In this document: piece after piece, positions 16,007 to 23,670 of the stretch
Layout of the letters: every line of letters starts with the position of its first letter
How positions within the stretch are numbered: the stretch's first letter is position 1
Source of the DNA: Paracoccaceae bacterium
GTDB lineage: Bacteria; Pseudomonadota; Alphaproteobacteria; Rhodobacterales; Rhodobacteraceae
Reading direction: 5' to 3'
DNA length: 64,000 nucleotides
Assembly (NCBI GenBank): GCA_006226775.1
Contig: SBGD01000074.1
Span: 1-64,000, forward strand
The notes under the pieces: model-generated
Told to the model about the DNA's origin: nothing
Database searches by the model: none
What the model saw: only the letters and a program-made list of their open reading frames with translations
Position numbers and translations under genes: made by a program

Positions 16007-17491
16007 TCACGGCCAGCGCGCCCAGGGGTGAGGCTGGCCGGAATGGTCCTCGTAGACCGACTTCTGCCGCTGGTAGGCGCGCAGCCCCGCCCGGCCCTTC
16101 TCGCGCCCCATGCCGCTGGCGCCGTCGCCGCCGAAGGGGGTCGAGATCGAGAACTGCTTGTAGGTGTTGATCCAGACCGTGCCCGCCCGGATCGCCCGCG
16201 CCAGCCGCCAGCATTTCGCATGATCGCGCGACCAGATCCCGCAGGCCAGCCCGTAGTCATTGTCGTTCGACAGGGCGATCACCTCGTCCTCGTCGTCAAA
16301 CGGCATGACCACCAGCACCGGGCCGAAGATCTCCTCGCGGCAGGTGCGGGCGGTATTGTCCAGCCCGGCGATGATCGTCGGCAGGTAATAGGCGCCCTTG
16401 TCATGAAGCTCGCTCTCGGGCCGGGCGCCGCCGGTCAGGATCTCGCCGCCCTCCTCGCGCGCGGTCTGGACATAGCCCTCGACCGAGGCGCGGTGATCCG
16501 CGTGCACCATCGAGGAAACCTGGGTCGTGTCGTCGAAGGGATGGCCGACCTTGAGCGCCTCGGTCGCCTGGACCAGCCGCGCGACGAAACGGTCGTAGAT
16601 GCTGCGCTGCACGAAGAGCCGCGAGCCGGCGATGCAGCTTTGCCCGCTGGACGAGAAGATGCCGAACAGGATGCCGGCGATGGCCAGGTCCTCGTCGCAA
16701 TCCTCGAACACGATGGTGGGGGATTTGCCGCCAAGCTCCAGCGAGATCGGCATCAGCTTTTCCGCCGCCACATGCGCCAGGTGCCGCCCGGTCGAGGTGC
16801 CGCCGGTGAAGGAGATCTTGCCGATGTCGGGATGTTCGACCAGCAGGTTGCCAACCTCGCGCCCCGAGCCGGGCAGGACGGAAAACAGCCCCTTGGGCAG
16901 CCCCGCCTCCTCGACGATGCGCGCCAGTTCCAGGCTGATGATCGGCGACCAGCTGGCCGGTTTCAACAGCACCGCATTGCCCGCCGCCAAAGCGGGCGCG
17001 GCTTTCTGCGCATCGGACGCGATCGGCGAGTTCCACGGCGTGATCGCGCCCACAAGGCCGATCGGGTCATGCACCGAATAGGTCTGGTAGTCGCCGCGCG
17101 GCGCGGTCATCAGGTCATCCGAGGTTTCCAGCACCGCGCCGAAATAGCGGAATGTCGCGGCGGCCGAGGCGGCCAGCGCGCGGGCCTCGCCCCGGGTCTT
17201 GCTGGTGTCGCGGCTTTGCAGCCAGGAGATCCGCTCGATATTGGCGGTGATCCCCTCGGCGATCCGGTAGAGATACATCGCCCGCTCATGCGGCTTCAGG
17301 CGCTGCCAGGCGGGATCGGCCTGCGCGGTCTTGGCGCGGTCGATGGCGCTCAGGACATCGGCCCGCGAGGCGCCGGCAAAGGTCAGGTTCTCGCTGCCTT
17401 CGGCGGCAAAGGTCGAGGTGATCTCGGCGCCGGTGCCGGCCTGCCATTCGCCACCGACAAAAAGCCGCCCGTCGGGAAAGGGATAGGTCAT
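16007..17491 (-). CDS. NAD(P)-dependent aldehyde dehydrogenase
   Basis: 494 residues, full-length ALDH superfamily. It has the substrate-channel element GAITPWNSP near 150, KPASWSP, the cofactor segment FTGGTSTGR near 230, the general base in LELGGKSP near 255 and the catalytic cysteine in SSGQSCIAGSRLFV near 288. The late EEIFGPVL is also canonical. It is the last gene of the six-gene operon running from the cupin at 22339. With an extradiol dioxygenase upstream in the operon, a role in oxidising a ring-fission semialdehyde is reasonable but unproven. Confidence 0.96.
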   Translation of the reverse strand: MTYPFPDGRLFVGGEWQAGTGAEITSTFAAEGSENLTFAGASRADVLSAIDRAKTAQADPAWQRLKPHERAMYLYRIAEGITANIERISWLQSRDTSKTRGEARALAASAAATFRYFGAVLETSDDLMTAPRGDYQTYSVHDPIGLVGAITPWNSPIASDAQKAAPALAAGNAVLLKPASWSPIISLELARIVEEAGLPKGLFSVLPGSGREVGNLLVEHPDIGKISFTGGTSTGRHLAHVAAEKLMPISLELGGKSPTIVFEDCDEDLAIAGILFGIFSSSGQSCIAGSRLFVQRSIYDRFVARLVQATEALKVGHPFDDTTQVSSMVHADHRASVEGYVQTAREEGGEILTGGARPESELHDKGAYYLPTIIAGLDNTARTCREEIFGPVLVVMPFDDEDEVIALSNDNDYGLACGIWSRDHAKCWRLARAIRAGTVWINTYKQFSISTPFGGDGASGMGREKGRAGLRAYQRQKSVYEDHSGQPHPWARWP

Positions 17492-17500
17492 GTCATGCTC

Positions 17501-18328
17501 CTAGATGACGATCGCGCTCGATCTGTTCAACACGCTGCGGGCCAGGCTGAAGGCCGTCGACAGCGAGGTCTTGGGATTGCTCGGCGAGACCTTGCCCGCA
17601 AGGCACATGCTGAAATCGACCGCCCGGGACTGCACCTGGTATTCATGGGTATTGCCGCTGGCCGCGGGGTCGGCGATCAGCCGCACCCGCGTCTGGTCCA
17701 TGCCCAGCCCGGCCAGGGCCAGGGTCGCGGCGACATTGGCGTTCTGGGGAAAGGTGGTGGCGGCCTCGCGCGCCGTGCCCTCGAAGAACACCGCCGGTTC
17801 GCTCAGCGCATCGAGATCGACCCGGTTCTCGGCCGCCGTACCCTTCCAGGCGCCGGGCGATTTGCGCCCGGTATAGGTGACCGCGACCAGCCCCGACAGC
17901 CGCGCGGCGGCCAGCGCGTCGATGCCGCCGATGGCGCCCGCGGGCAGCAGGATCTGCGCGCCCTGCCGCGTCGCGGTTTCCGTGAGCCGGTCGAACAGCG
18001 CCTGATCGGCCAAGGCCCCGACCGAGGCGGTCAGCAGGTCGATCCCCGCGCCCAGCACCGCCGCGCCATGCTCGGCCACTGCCTGGTGCCCGGCGCATTC
18101 CACGACCAGGTCGGGGCGCGCCGCCAGAAGATCGGCGATCTCGGTGAAGACCGCGACCTCAAGGCCGCGCGGCGCGCAGATCTCCTCGGCCTGCGCGCGC
18201 ACCTTCTCTGCCGCGCCGCTGCGCACAAGCAGCGACAGCCGGGCGATCCCGGCGTCGGGCTGGCCGCAGAGCGTGGTGACAAGCGTGCGGGCGATGGAGC
18301 CGAAGCCGATCAGGGCAAGATGCTGCAT
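17501..18328 (-). CDS. Aspartate dehydrogenase-family protein (NadX-like)
   Basis: 275 residues. It has the Rossmann start ALIGFGSIAR, the segments ASVGALAD and LPAGAIGGIDALAAAR, then PQNANVAATLALAGLGMDQTRVRL and the catalytic-type NTHEYQV. These are all marks of L-aspartate dehydrogenase, which interconverts aspartate and iminoaspartate or oxaloacetate with NAD(P)H. The true NadX usually lies with nadA/nadC; here the gene sits in a catabolic operon between a ThDP enzyme and an ALDH, with 9- and 3-base gaps. That context suggests reductive or oxidative handling of an imino or amino acid made from the substrate, in line with a nitrogen heterocycle. The substrate is unknown. Confidence 0.9.
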   Translation of the reverse strand: MQHLALIGFGSIARTLVTTLCGQPDAGIARLSLLVRSGAAEKVRAQAEEICAPRGLEVAVFTEIADLLAARPDLVVECAGHQAVAEHGAAVLGAGIDLLTASVGALADQALFDRLTETATRQGAQILLPAGAIGGIDALAAARLSGLVAVTYTGRKSPGAWKGTAAENRVDLDALSEPAVFFEGTAREAATTFPQNANVAATLALAGLGMDQTRVRLIADPAASGNTHEYQVQSRAVDFSMCLAGKVSPSNPKTSLSTAFSLARSVLNRSSAIVI

Positions 18329-18331
18329 CGC

Positions 18332-19984
18332 TCAGACCTTGCTTCCGGCGGCCCCGGCGGGCGGGCCTGCGAAAGCCTCGGCAAAGGGGCCGATGGCCAG
18401 CATGTCGACCTCGACAACCACCGGGCCCTTGCGCTGCATCGCGGCATCGAAGACCTCGGCAAAGGTCTCGATATCGCTGACCTTGACGTGCGGCATGTCG
18501 ATGGCATCGCAGAGCTTGCCGAAATTCGGCGTCTTCAGCGCCGAGTAATGCCGCCGCCCGTCGTATTGCGCGTCCTGGATGTTCTCGATCACGCCATAGG
18601 CCGCGTCGTTCATCAGCAGGAAGGTGACGTTGAGATCCTCGTCGACCGCGGTGATCAGCTCGGCAATGCCCAGCATCGCGCCGCCGTCGCCCAGCAGCGT
18701 CACGGTGCGCACATCGGGCGAGGCCACCGCCGCGCCGATGCCCATGGCGATGCCCTGGCCGATGCCGCCGCCAAGCGCGTGGACGCCGAGGTTGGGCGCG
18801 GCGATCTGCACGTAGCGGTTGCCGAAGGTCGAGTTCGAGATGGTCACGTCGCGGACCCAGGGATGCGCCCCCGAAGCCACCACGCCGAGCAGGTGATCGG
18901 CGACCACCTGGTAGGGCCCGAGCCGGTCGCGCAGCGCGCCTTCGGATTTGGCGCGGGCGACGGAAATGTCGTAGCGCTGCTGCGGGTCGACATCGAGGGT
19001 CTCGGGCAGCCGGTCAAGCAGCGCCTGCAGGGTCTGCGCCGCATCGCCGTTCAGGAACATGTCGACCGGATAGTTGCGGCCGCATTGCGTCGGCTCGACA
19101 TCGATCTGCACCAGCGGTTTGGGCAGCGCCATCTTGTTGTTCAGCGTCTCGTTGCCGCGCAGGCGCGAGCCTGTGACGATCATCAGGTCGCAGGCGGCAT
19201 AGACCGCGCGCGCCTCGGGCGTCATGTTGAAGGCGCCCAGCGTGCCGGGGTTGTCCTCGGCCACCACCGCGCGACCCTGGGTCGAGGTCACGGCGCCAAA
19301 GCCGCGCGCGACCAGCGCATTGGCCTGGGCGCTCGCGCCGCGCGCGCCGCCGCCCAGCCAGATCATCGGGCGTTTCGCCGCCTTGACCAGGGCGGCCAGC
19401 GCGTCAAGCTGCGCCGCGTCGGCCAGGGGCGAGGCCGGAACCGGCGGCGTCAGGGTGAAGCCGGTGACCGCATCGAGGCGCTGCACATCCACCGGGATCT
19501 CGAGGCTGACCGGCCCGGTGGGCGGCGTGCTGGCGGCGCGGATCGCGGCATTCAGCGTGCCGATGGCGGATTTCTCGTCCCAGATGCGGAAATAATCCTT
19601 CGAGACGCCTTTCAGCATCTCGGGCTGTTTCGGCACGTCGTGGATGGCGGCGCGGTCGCGGTCCATGAACTCGCGGTCGACCTGGGTGGTGATGTGCAAG
19701 AGCCTGCTGCCCGCGGTCAGCGCCTCGGCCTGGCCACCGGCGGCATTGCCCGCCGCGGTTCCGGTCGAGGTCAGCACGACACCGACCTGCCCCGAGACCC
19801 GGGAAAAGGCATCGGCCATGTTCATCGCCCCGGCCTCGCCCCGGGCGGGCACGAAGCGGATGCGGCCCTGTTCGGCGATCCCGTCCAGTATCGGCATGTT
19901 GTGAATCGAGATGACCCCGAACACAGCGGTGATGCCGGCATCGGCAAGGCTTCTGGCGATCTGGTAGCCAACGGTTTCGGTCAT
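18332..19984 (-). CDS. Thiamine-diphosphate enzyme, acetolactate synthase / 2-oxo acid decarboxylase-like
   Basis: 550 residues with three domains. The N-terminal PYR domain carries the activating glutamate in ARGEAGAMNMADAFSR near 50. A central FAD/DHAP-like domain has PMIWLGGGARG near 205. The C-terminal PP domain has GDGGAMLGIAELITAVDEDL ending in the NDAAYG asparagine near 455, the Mg-ThDP motif. Start 19984 is the first residue of the conserved MTETVGYQIARSL; a longer frame upstream lies in the SDR gene. In this operon it most likely cleaves or decarboxylates a 2-oxo acid formed after ring opening. Acetolactate synthase itself is unlikely because no small subunit is nearby. Confidence 0.92.
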   Translation of the reverse strand: MTETVGYQIARSLADAGITAVFGVISIHNMPILDGIAEQGRIRFVPARGEAGAMNMADAFSRVSGQVGVVLTSTGTAAGNAAGGQAEALTAGSRLLHITTQVDREFMDRDRAAIHDVPKQPEMLKGVSKDYFRIWDEKSAIGTLNAAIRAASTPPTGPVSLEIPVDVQRLDAVTGFTLTPPVPASPLADAAQLDALAALVKAAKRPMIWLGGGARGASAQANALVARGFGAVTSTQGRAVVAEDNPGTLGAFNMTPEARAVYAACDLMIVTGSRLRGNETLNNKMALPKPLVQIDVEPTQCGRNYPVDMFLNGDAAQTLQALLDRLPETLDVDPQQRYDISVARAKSEGALRDRLGPYQVVADHLLGVVASGAHPWVRDVTISNSTFGNRYVQIAAPNLGVHALGGGIGQGIAMGIGAAVASPDVRTVTLLGDGGAMLGIAELITAVDEDLNVTFLLMNDAAYGVIENIQDAQYDGRRHYSALKTPNFGKLCDAIDMPHVKVSDIETFAEVFDAAMQRKGPVVVEVDMLAIGPFAEAFAGPPAGAAGSKV

Positions 19985-20007
19985 GATCGGGCTTTCTATT
20001 GGTAAGG

Positions 20008-20799
20008 TCAGACGAAGCGGGACACGCCGCCGGAGACTTCCAGCCGCGCGCCGGTGACGTAGCTGGCGGCCGGGGAGGCAAGGAAAAGAAGGGTGCGGGC
20101 GGCTTCCTCGGCCTGGCCCAGGCGGCCCAGCGGAATGGCCTTGCGCCGGGCGAGATCGGCGAACCAGGCCGCGCGCGACTGGCTCTTGTCCTCGCGGGCC
20201 TCGTAGCGGCGCTGCCATTGCTGGCTGTCGACCAGGCCGACGAGGATGGCGTTCACGCGGATCTGCGGCGCCAGTTCCCCGGCGAGGGACTTGAGCAGGC
20301 TCTGCACCCCGGCGCGCGCCGCGGAGGTGCAGACCATATGCGGCTCGGGCTGGTAGGCGAGCAGGGAGTTGACCGCGGTGATCGAACCGGCCCCGCTGGC
20401 GCGCAACTGCGCCTCGAAGGCGCGGATCGGGTGAATCTGGCTGAAGAATTTCAGCTCCAGCTCCTCGCGCCAGTCGGCGTCACTGGTATCGGCATAGGTC
20501 GAGACCCGGCCCTGGCCGGCATTGGTGATCAGCGCATCGCAGCCGCCGAAACGCGCGGCGACCTCGGCGGCGAATTCCGTGTTGGCCTCGGGCTCCAGCA
20601 CGGAAAAGGCCCGCGCCAGCACCCGCTCCGCGCCGAAGTCGCGCGCCAGATCCGCCGCGACCTTGTCCAGCCGCTCGGCTCCGCGCGCGCAGAAGGCGAC
20701 CTTTGCGCCTTCTTCCAGCGCGGCGCGCACCGTCGCCAGGCCAATGCCCGACGAGCCGCCGGTGACGACGACCGTTCTGCCGTTCAATCCCAGGTCCAT
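20008..20799 (-). CDS. SDR-family protein with degenerate catalytic site
   Basis: 263 residues. The cofactor motif TGGSSGIG (14-21) and the NAG element in LITNAGQG are intact. The active site is not: where S-x12-Y-x3-K is expected the sequence runs NSLLAYQPEPHMVCTSAARAG, so the serine remains but tyrosine is Thr and lysine is Arg. A subgroup of FabG-like SDRs is known with an imperfect catalytic tetrad, so this is probably a family trait rather than damage. It may bind a nucleotide without classical dehydrogenase chemistry or use other residues. It is the third gene of the cupin-to-ALDH operon, 4 bases from its upstream neighbour. Confidence 0.88.
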   Translation of the reverse strand: MDLGLNGRTVVVTGGSSGIGLATVRAALEEGAKVAFCARGAERLDKVAADLARDFGAERVLARAFSVLEPEANTEFAAEVAARFGGCDALITNAGQGRVSTYADTSDADWREELELKFFSQIHPIRAFEAQLRASGAGSITAVNSLLAYQPEPHMVCTSAARAGVQSLLKSLAGELAPQIRVNAILVGLVDSQQWQRRYEAREDKSQSRAAWFADLARRKAIPLGRLGQAEEAARTLLFLASPAASYVTGARLEVSGGVSRFV

Positions 20800-20803
20800 G
20801 CGC

Positions 20804-21718
20804 TCACTCTTTCCGAAGCTCGGGGAAGCCCCTGTCGGGGCGACCGGCCATGACGGCGCGTTGCGCCGGGGTCGGCGGGCCCGCGGTCATCCAGCGGTCC
20901 ATCGAATCCGGGTCGGTGCGCGACCAGACCTTGGCCTCGTGCGTCGCCTCGTCGATCTGCTGCAATTCCGAGGTGAACTCGATCACATAGCCCGAGGGCG
21001 AGACGAAATAGGCAAACGGGTTGTTGCCCGGCCCGTGCCGCCCCGGCCCCCAGCTGGGCACCTGGCCCATCTGTTTCATCCGGCCGATGCCGCGCATGAA
21101 GCTGTCGAGATCGGGCATCTCGAAGGCGACATGGTTGACCGAGGGATATTGCGCGCGGACCAGCGCGATGGAATGGTGATCGCGGTTGCAGCGCATGAAG
21201 ACCATCATGTCGGCGGAATAATCGCTGGTGCGAAAGCCCAGCACATCCTGGTACCAGGTCTCGAGCCCCTCCATGTCGGTGGTGTTCAGCACCACATGCG
21301 AGACCTTGCGCGGATAGGCATGGACGTCCTCGGAGGCGTTCATCTCGAGGTCGGTGGAAAAGCGCAGGCGGCGGTTGTCGGGGTCGAGGATCTCGAAGCC
21401 GTAGCCGCCGATGGCATCCTCGAAGACCGCCGGCTTGCCCAGGGCGGGCGCGCCTTTCGCCGTGACGTGCTCGTAAAGCGCATCCATGTCGGCGCGATTG
21501 TCCATGCCGAAATGGATGTACTCGATGCCGTAGCTGTCGGCGTCCTTCAACCCGTAGATGAAGGGTTCCTCGCCGGTGCCGCGCAGGTAGGTGATGCCGT
21601 CGCCGGTCCTGGCGACCTTGAGCCCCCAGAGCTCGGTATAGAAGTCCGTGGTGGCGGTGATGCCGGGGGCGCGCATGACGATGCCCCGCAGAAAGCCCGC
21701 TCGGATTGGATTGCTCAT
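20804..21718 (-). CDS. VOC-family extradiol ring-cleavage dioxygenase
   Basis: 304 residues made of two vicinal-oxygen-chelate modules. In the C-terminal module the three Fe/Mn ligands fit as His in KVSHVVLNT, His in SVNHVAFEM and Glu in YVIEFTSE, the 2-His-1-carboxylate facial triad of type I extradiol dioxygenases. The N-terminal module (LRGIVMRAPGITATTDFY) is the usual non-catalytic copy. The expected reaction is meta-cleavage of a catechol-like or dihydroxypyridine ring made by the NicC-like monooxygenase. Exact substrate is not readable. Confidence 0.93.
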   Translation of the reverse strand: MSNPIRAGFLRGIVMRAPGITATTDFYTELWGLKVARTGDGITYLRGTGEEPFIYGLKDADSYGIEYIHFGMDNRADMDALYEHVTAKGAPALGKPAVFEDAIGGYGFEILDPDNRRLRFSTDLEMNASEDVHAYPRKVSHVVLNTTDMEGLETWYQDVLGFRTSDYSADMMVFMRCNRDHHSIALVRAQYPSVNHVAFEMPDLDSFMRGIGRMKQMGQVPSWGPGRHGPGNNPFAYFVSPSGYVIEFTSELQQIDEATHEAKVWSRTDPDSMDRWMTAGPPTPAQRAVMAGRPDRGFPELRKE

Positions 21719-21796
21719 GTCTGTCTTCCCGTGGTGGTGGCAGCCGCCGGTCCGCCTGCCTCGGCCGCAGCCGCGATGAATGTGGGGGCCCTGCCC

Positions 21797-22339
21797 CTAG
21801 CGCTTGAGTTTCGAGACCGGGTGGTCGTCGGGATAGGTCGGGGTGACGGGCCTGGGGTTGCCGATCATCACGCACATCAGCGCTTCCTCGATGCCCTCGT
21901 TGCGCAGCCCGCGATAGACGCCGGGCGGCACCGAGATGAGGTCGCGTTCGGTCAGCACGGTTTCGACGGTCTCGCCCTGGTGTTCGATGAACAGCCGGAT
22001 CTTGTGGCCCTTGAGGATGAAGAACACCTCCTCGGCGTCGCGGTGGATGTGCAGCGGGCCTTCGCAGCCGGCGGGCAGCACCATGGTCGAGAAGGTGAAG
22101 TTCTCGGCCGGGACGACATTGTCGTCCGAGGACACGCCGGTCGCGCCGGTGCCGATATAGCGCATCTGGGCGCGCTTGTACTTCGGGTCATGGTCGGCCT
22201 GAAACTTCAGCGCATTCCAGTCCAGCGTGCGCGTCTCGTAGCGCGCGACGCGGCTCTCGATCCAGTCGCCCAGCGATTTGCCGTCAGGAATTTCGACATC
22301 GCCCGGTTCGATCGAAGGGAATTCTTTCGCGGCAGCCAT
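21797..22339 (-). CDS. Cupin-domain protein
   Basis: 180 residues with one cupin fold. Motif 1 is near perfect: EGPLHIHRDAEEVFFILKG gives the two His and one Glu metal ligands. In motif 2 the usual histidine is Arg (VPPGVYRGLRNEG), so the metal site has three ligands or none. Single-domain cupins in such operons act as dioxygenases, isomerases or hydrolases, or as ring-cleavage enzymes. It is the first gene of a six-gene minus-strand operon, with the IclR-type operator about 32 bases upstream of its start and GGAGG just ahead of the ATG. Confidence 0.92.
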   Translation of the reverse strand: MAAAKEFPSIEPGDVEIPDGKSLGDWIESRVARYETRTLDWNALKFQADHDPKYKRAQMRYIGTGATGVSSDDNVVPAENFTFSTMVLPAGCEGPLHIHRDAEEVFFILKGHKIRLFIEHQGETVETVLTERDLISVPPGVYRGLRNEGIEEALMCVMIGNPRPVTPTYPDDHPVSKLKR

Positions 22340-22370
22340 TGTGTCCTCCCGGATTGTTCGATCACATGTT

Positions 22371-22394
22371 GTTCATTATTGAACTAAGTGTTCA
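22371..22394. promoter_or_regulatory. Three-half-site operator upstream of the cupin-to-ALDH operon
   Basis: The half-sites are GTTCA (22371), TGAAC (22380) and GTTCA (22390), with spacers of 4 and 5 bases, followed by AATATA. It matches the 15009-15032 site in order, orientation and spacing. It lies between the cupin start and the LysR gene; the motif link to the IclR gene at 15187 is the simpler explanation. Confidence 0.65.
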
Positions 22395-22561
22395 AATATA
22401 ATGTACAGATTCTGCGGCCCCGGTCAATAGTGAACCTTCGGCCGGATTTTCCGGGCCGAACCGGCGGCCCCGAGGCCCCGCAGGTTGCGCAGGCTCTTTC
22501 ACCTCCGCCCTGCCTTGTGCTTTCATGGCGCAAACCCCTGCGCTGAAAGGCGGCGTGAGCC

Positions 22562-23512
22562 ATGCACGACAAATCCGACAGGCTGCCCCAGGTCCTGATG
22601 TCGCGTCTTTCGATGCGGCACTTCCAGTTCGTCGCGACGGTGGCCGAACAGGGCAATATCCTCGGCGCGGCGCGCAAGCTGAACCTGACCCAGCCCGCGG
22701 TGTCGCGCGCGATCCGCGACGTCGAATCGATGCTGGGCACAGCGCTGTTCCTGCGCGAGGCGCGCGGCGTGACCCTGACGCCCGAGGGCGAGCTTTTCGT
22801 CGTCCATGCCCGCGCCGCGCTCTCCGAGATGAACCGCGCCTGGCTGGACATCGAGGACCTGGCGCGCGGCAAGACCGGCCGCCTGGTGATCGGCAGCCTT
22901 CCCAACGGCGCGTCGGGGCCCTTGCCGCGCGCGCTGATCCGGGCGCGGCAGGAACATCCGGCGATACAGATCTCGGTCTTCGAGGGGCTTTATCACCAGA
23001 TGATCCCCAGCCTGCGGGCCGGCGACCTGGATTTCGTCATCGGCCGGCTGCGGCAACGCTCGCGCGACGCCTCGCTCACCACCCAGCATCTCTATCGCCA
23101 GCGCTGGGTGGTGCTGGCCCGCGCGGGCCATCCCATGGCCGGGCGCGGCACCCTGCGCCTGGCGGATCTGCACGGCGGCCACTGGATCACGCCGGTCCAG
23201 TCCGCCCCGATCCGCGCGATGATCGAGGGGATCTTCCTGCGCGAAGGGCTGACGCCGCCGGAGAACGCCATCGAGATGAGCGCGCTCGGCATCTGCCGCG
23301 CCATGCTGCTGGAGTCCGATTCGATGATGTTCCTGCCGCGCGGCACCTTCCGGCAGGACGAAGACAGCGGCGCGCTGGTGGAACTGGATGTCGCCCTCGA
23401 ACCGCTGGCCGAGGATGTCGGCCTGTTCTGGCGCAAGGGCCATCACCGCAGCCCGGTCGAGGCGCTTTTCGTGCAGATCCTCGAAGAGGTGGCGCGCGAC
23501 ACGAACGGCTGA
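22562..23512 (+). CDS. LysR-family transcriptional regulator
   Basis: 316 residues. An N-terminal winged helix lies at about 17-75 (MRHFQFVATVAEQGNILGAARKLN, LTQPAVSRAIRDVES), followed by the two-lobed effector domain starting at GRLVIGSLPNGA. The domain layout recalls the GbpR/PcaQ subgroup. It runs in the same direction as the sulfatase gene 158 bases downstream, and a perfect palindrome sits between them, so it probably controls that gene. It is divergent from the cupin operon and could also act there. The inducer is unknown. Confidence 0.95.
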   Translation: MHDKSDRLPQVLMSRLSMRHFQFVATVAEQGNILGAARKLNLTQPAVSRAIRDVESMLGTALFLREARGVTLTPEGELFVVHARAALSEMNRAWLDIEDLARGKTGRLVIGSLPNGASGPLPRALIRARQEHPAIQISVFEGLYHQMIPSLRAGDLDFVIGRLRQRSRDASLTTQHLYRQRWVVLARAGHPMAGRGTLRLADLHGGHWITPVQSAPIRAMIEGIFLREGLTPPENAIEMSALGICRAMLLESDSMMFLPRGTFRQDEDSGALVELDVALEPLAEDVGLFWRKGHHRSPVEALFVQILEEVARDTNG

Positions 23513-23514
23513 GT

Positions 23515-23531
23515 TATGCCGGTTGGGCATA
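23515..23531. promoter_or_regulatory. Perfect palindrome between LysR and sulfatase genes
   Basis: TATGCC-N5-GGCATA contains a T-N11-A core, the form typical of LysR operators. It begins 3 bases after the LysR stop and 140 bases before the sulfatase start. A weak promoter, TTGGGC-N17-TTGAAT, overlaps its right half. Confidence 0.5.
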
Positions 23532-23670
23532 GAAATTACGATATTTTGAATACTTCTTTCGGGCTGAGAGTCGCTAGTCTGGCCGCATTCCACCCGCAAA
23601 GGCCCGGCGCCCGGGCGGCGCACTCCCGAACCGGAGGCGCAAGGCGCGCCGGAAACGTCGTGAGGCAGCA

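Noticed and set aside
15776-20005. A 1409-codon plus-strand open frame
   Set aside because: It is opposite the aldehyde dehydrogenase, aspartate-dehydrogenase-like and ThDP genes, which have full catalytic motifs; the product is a His/Arg/Gly-rich shadow.
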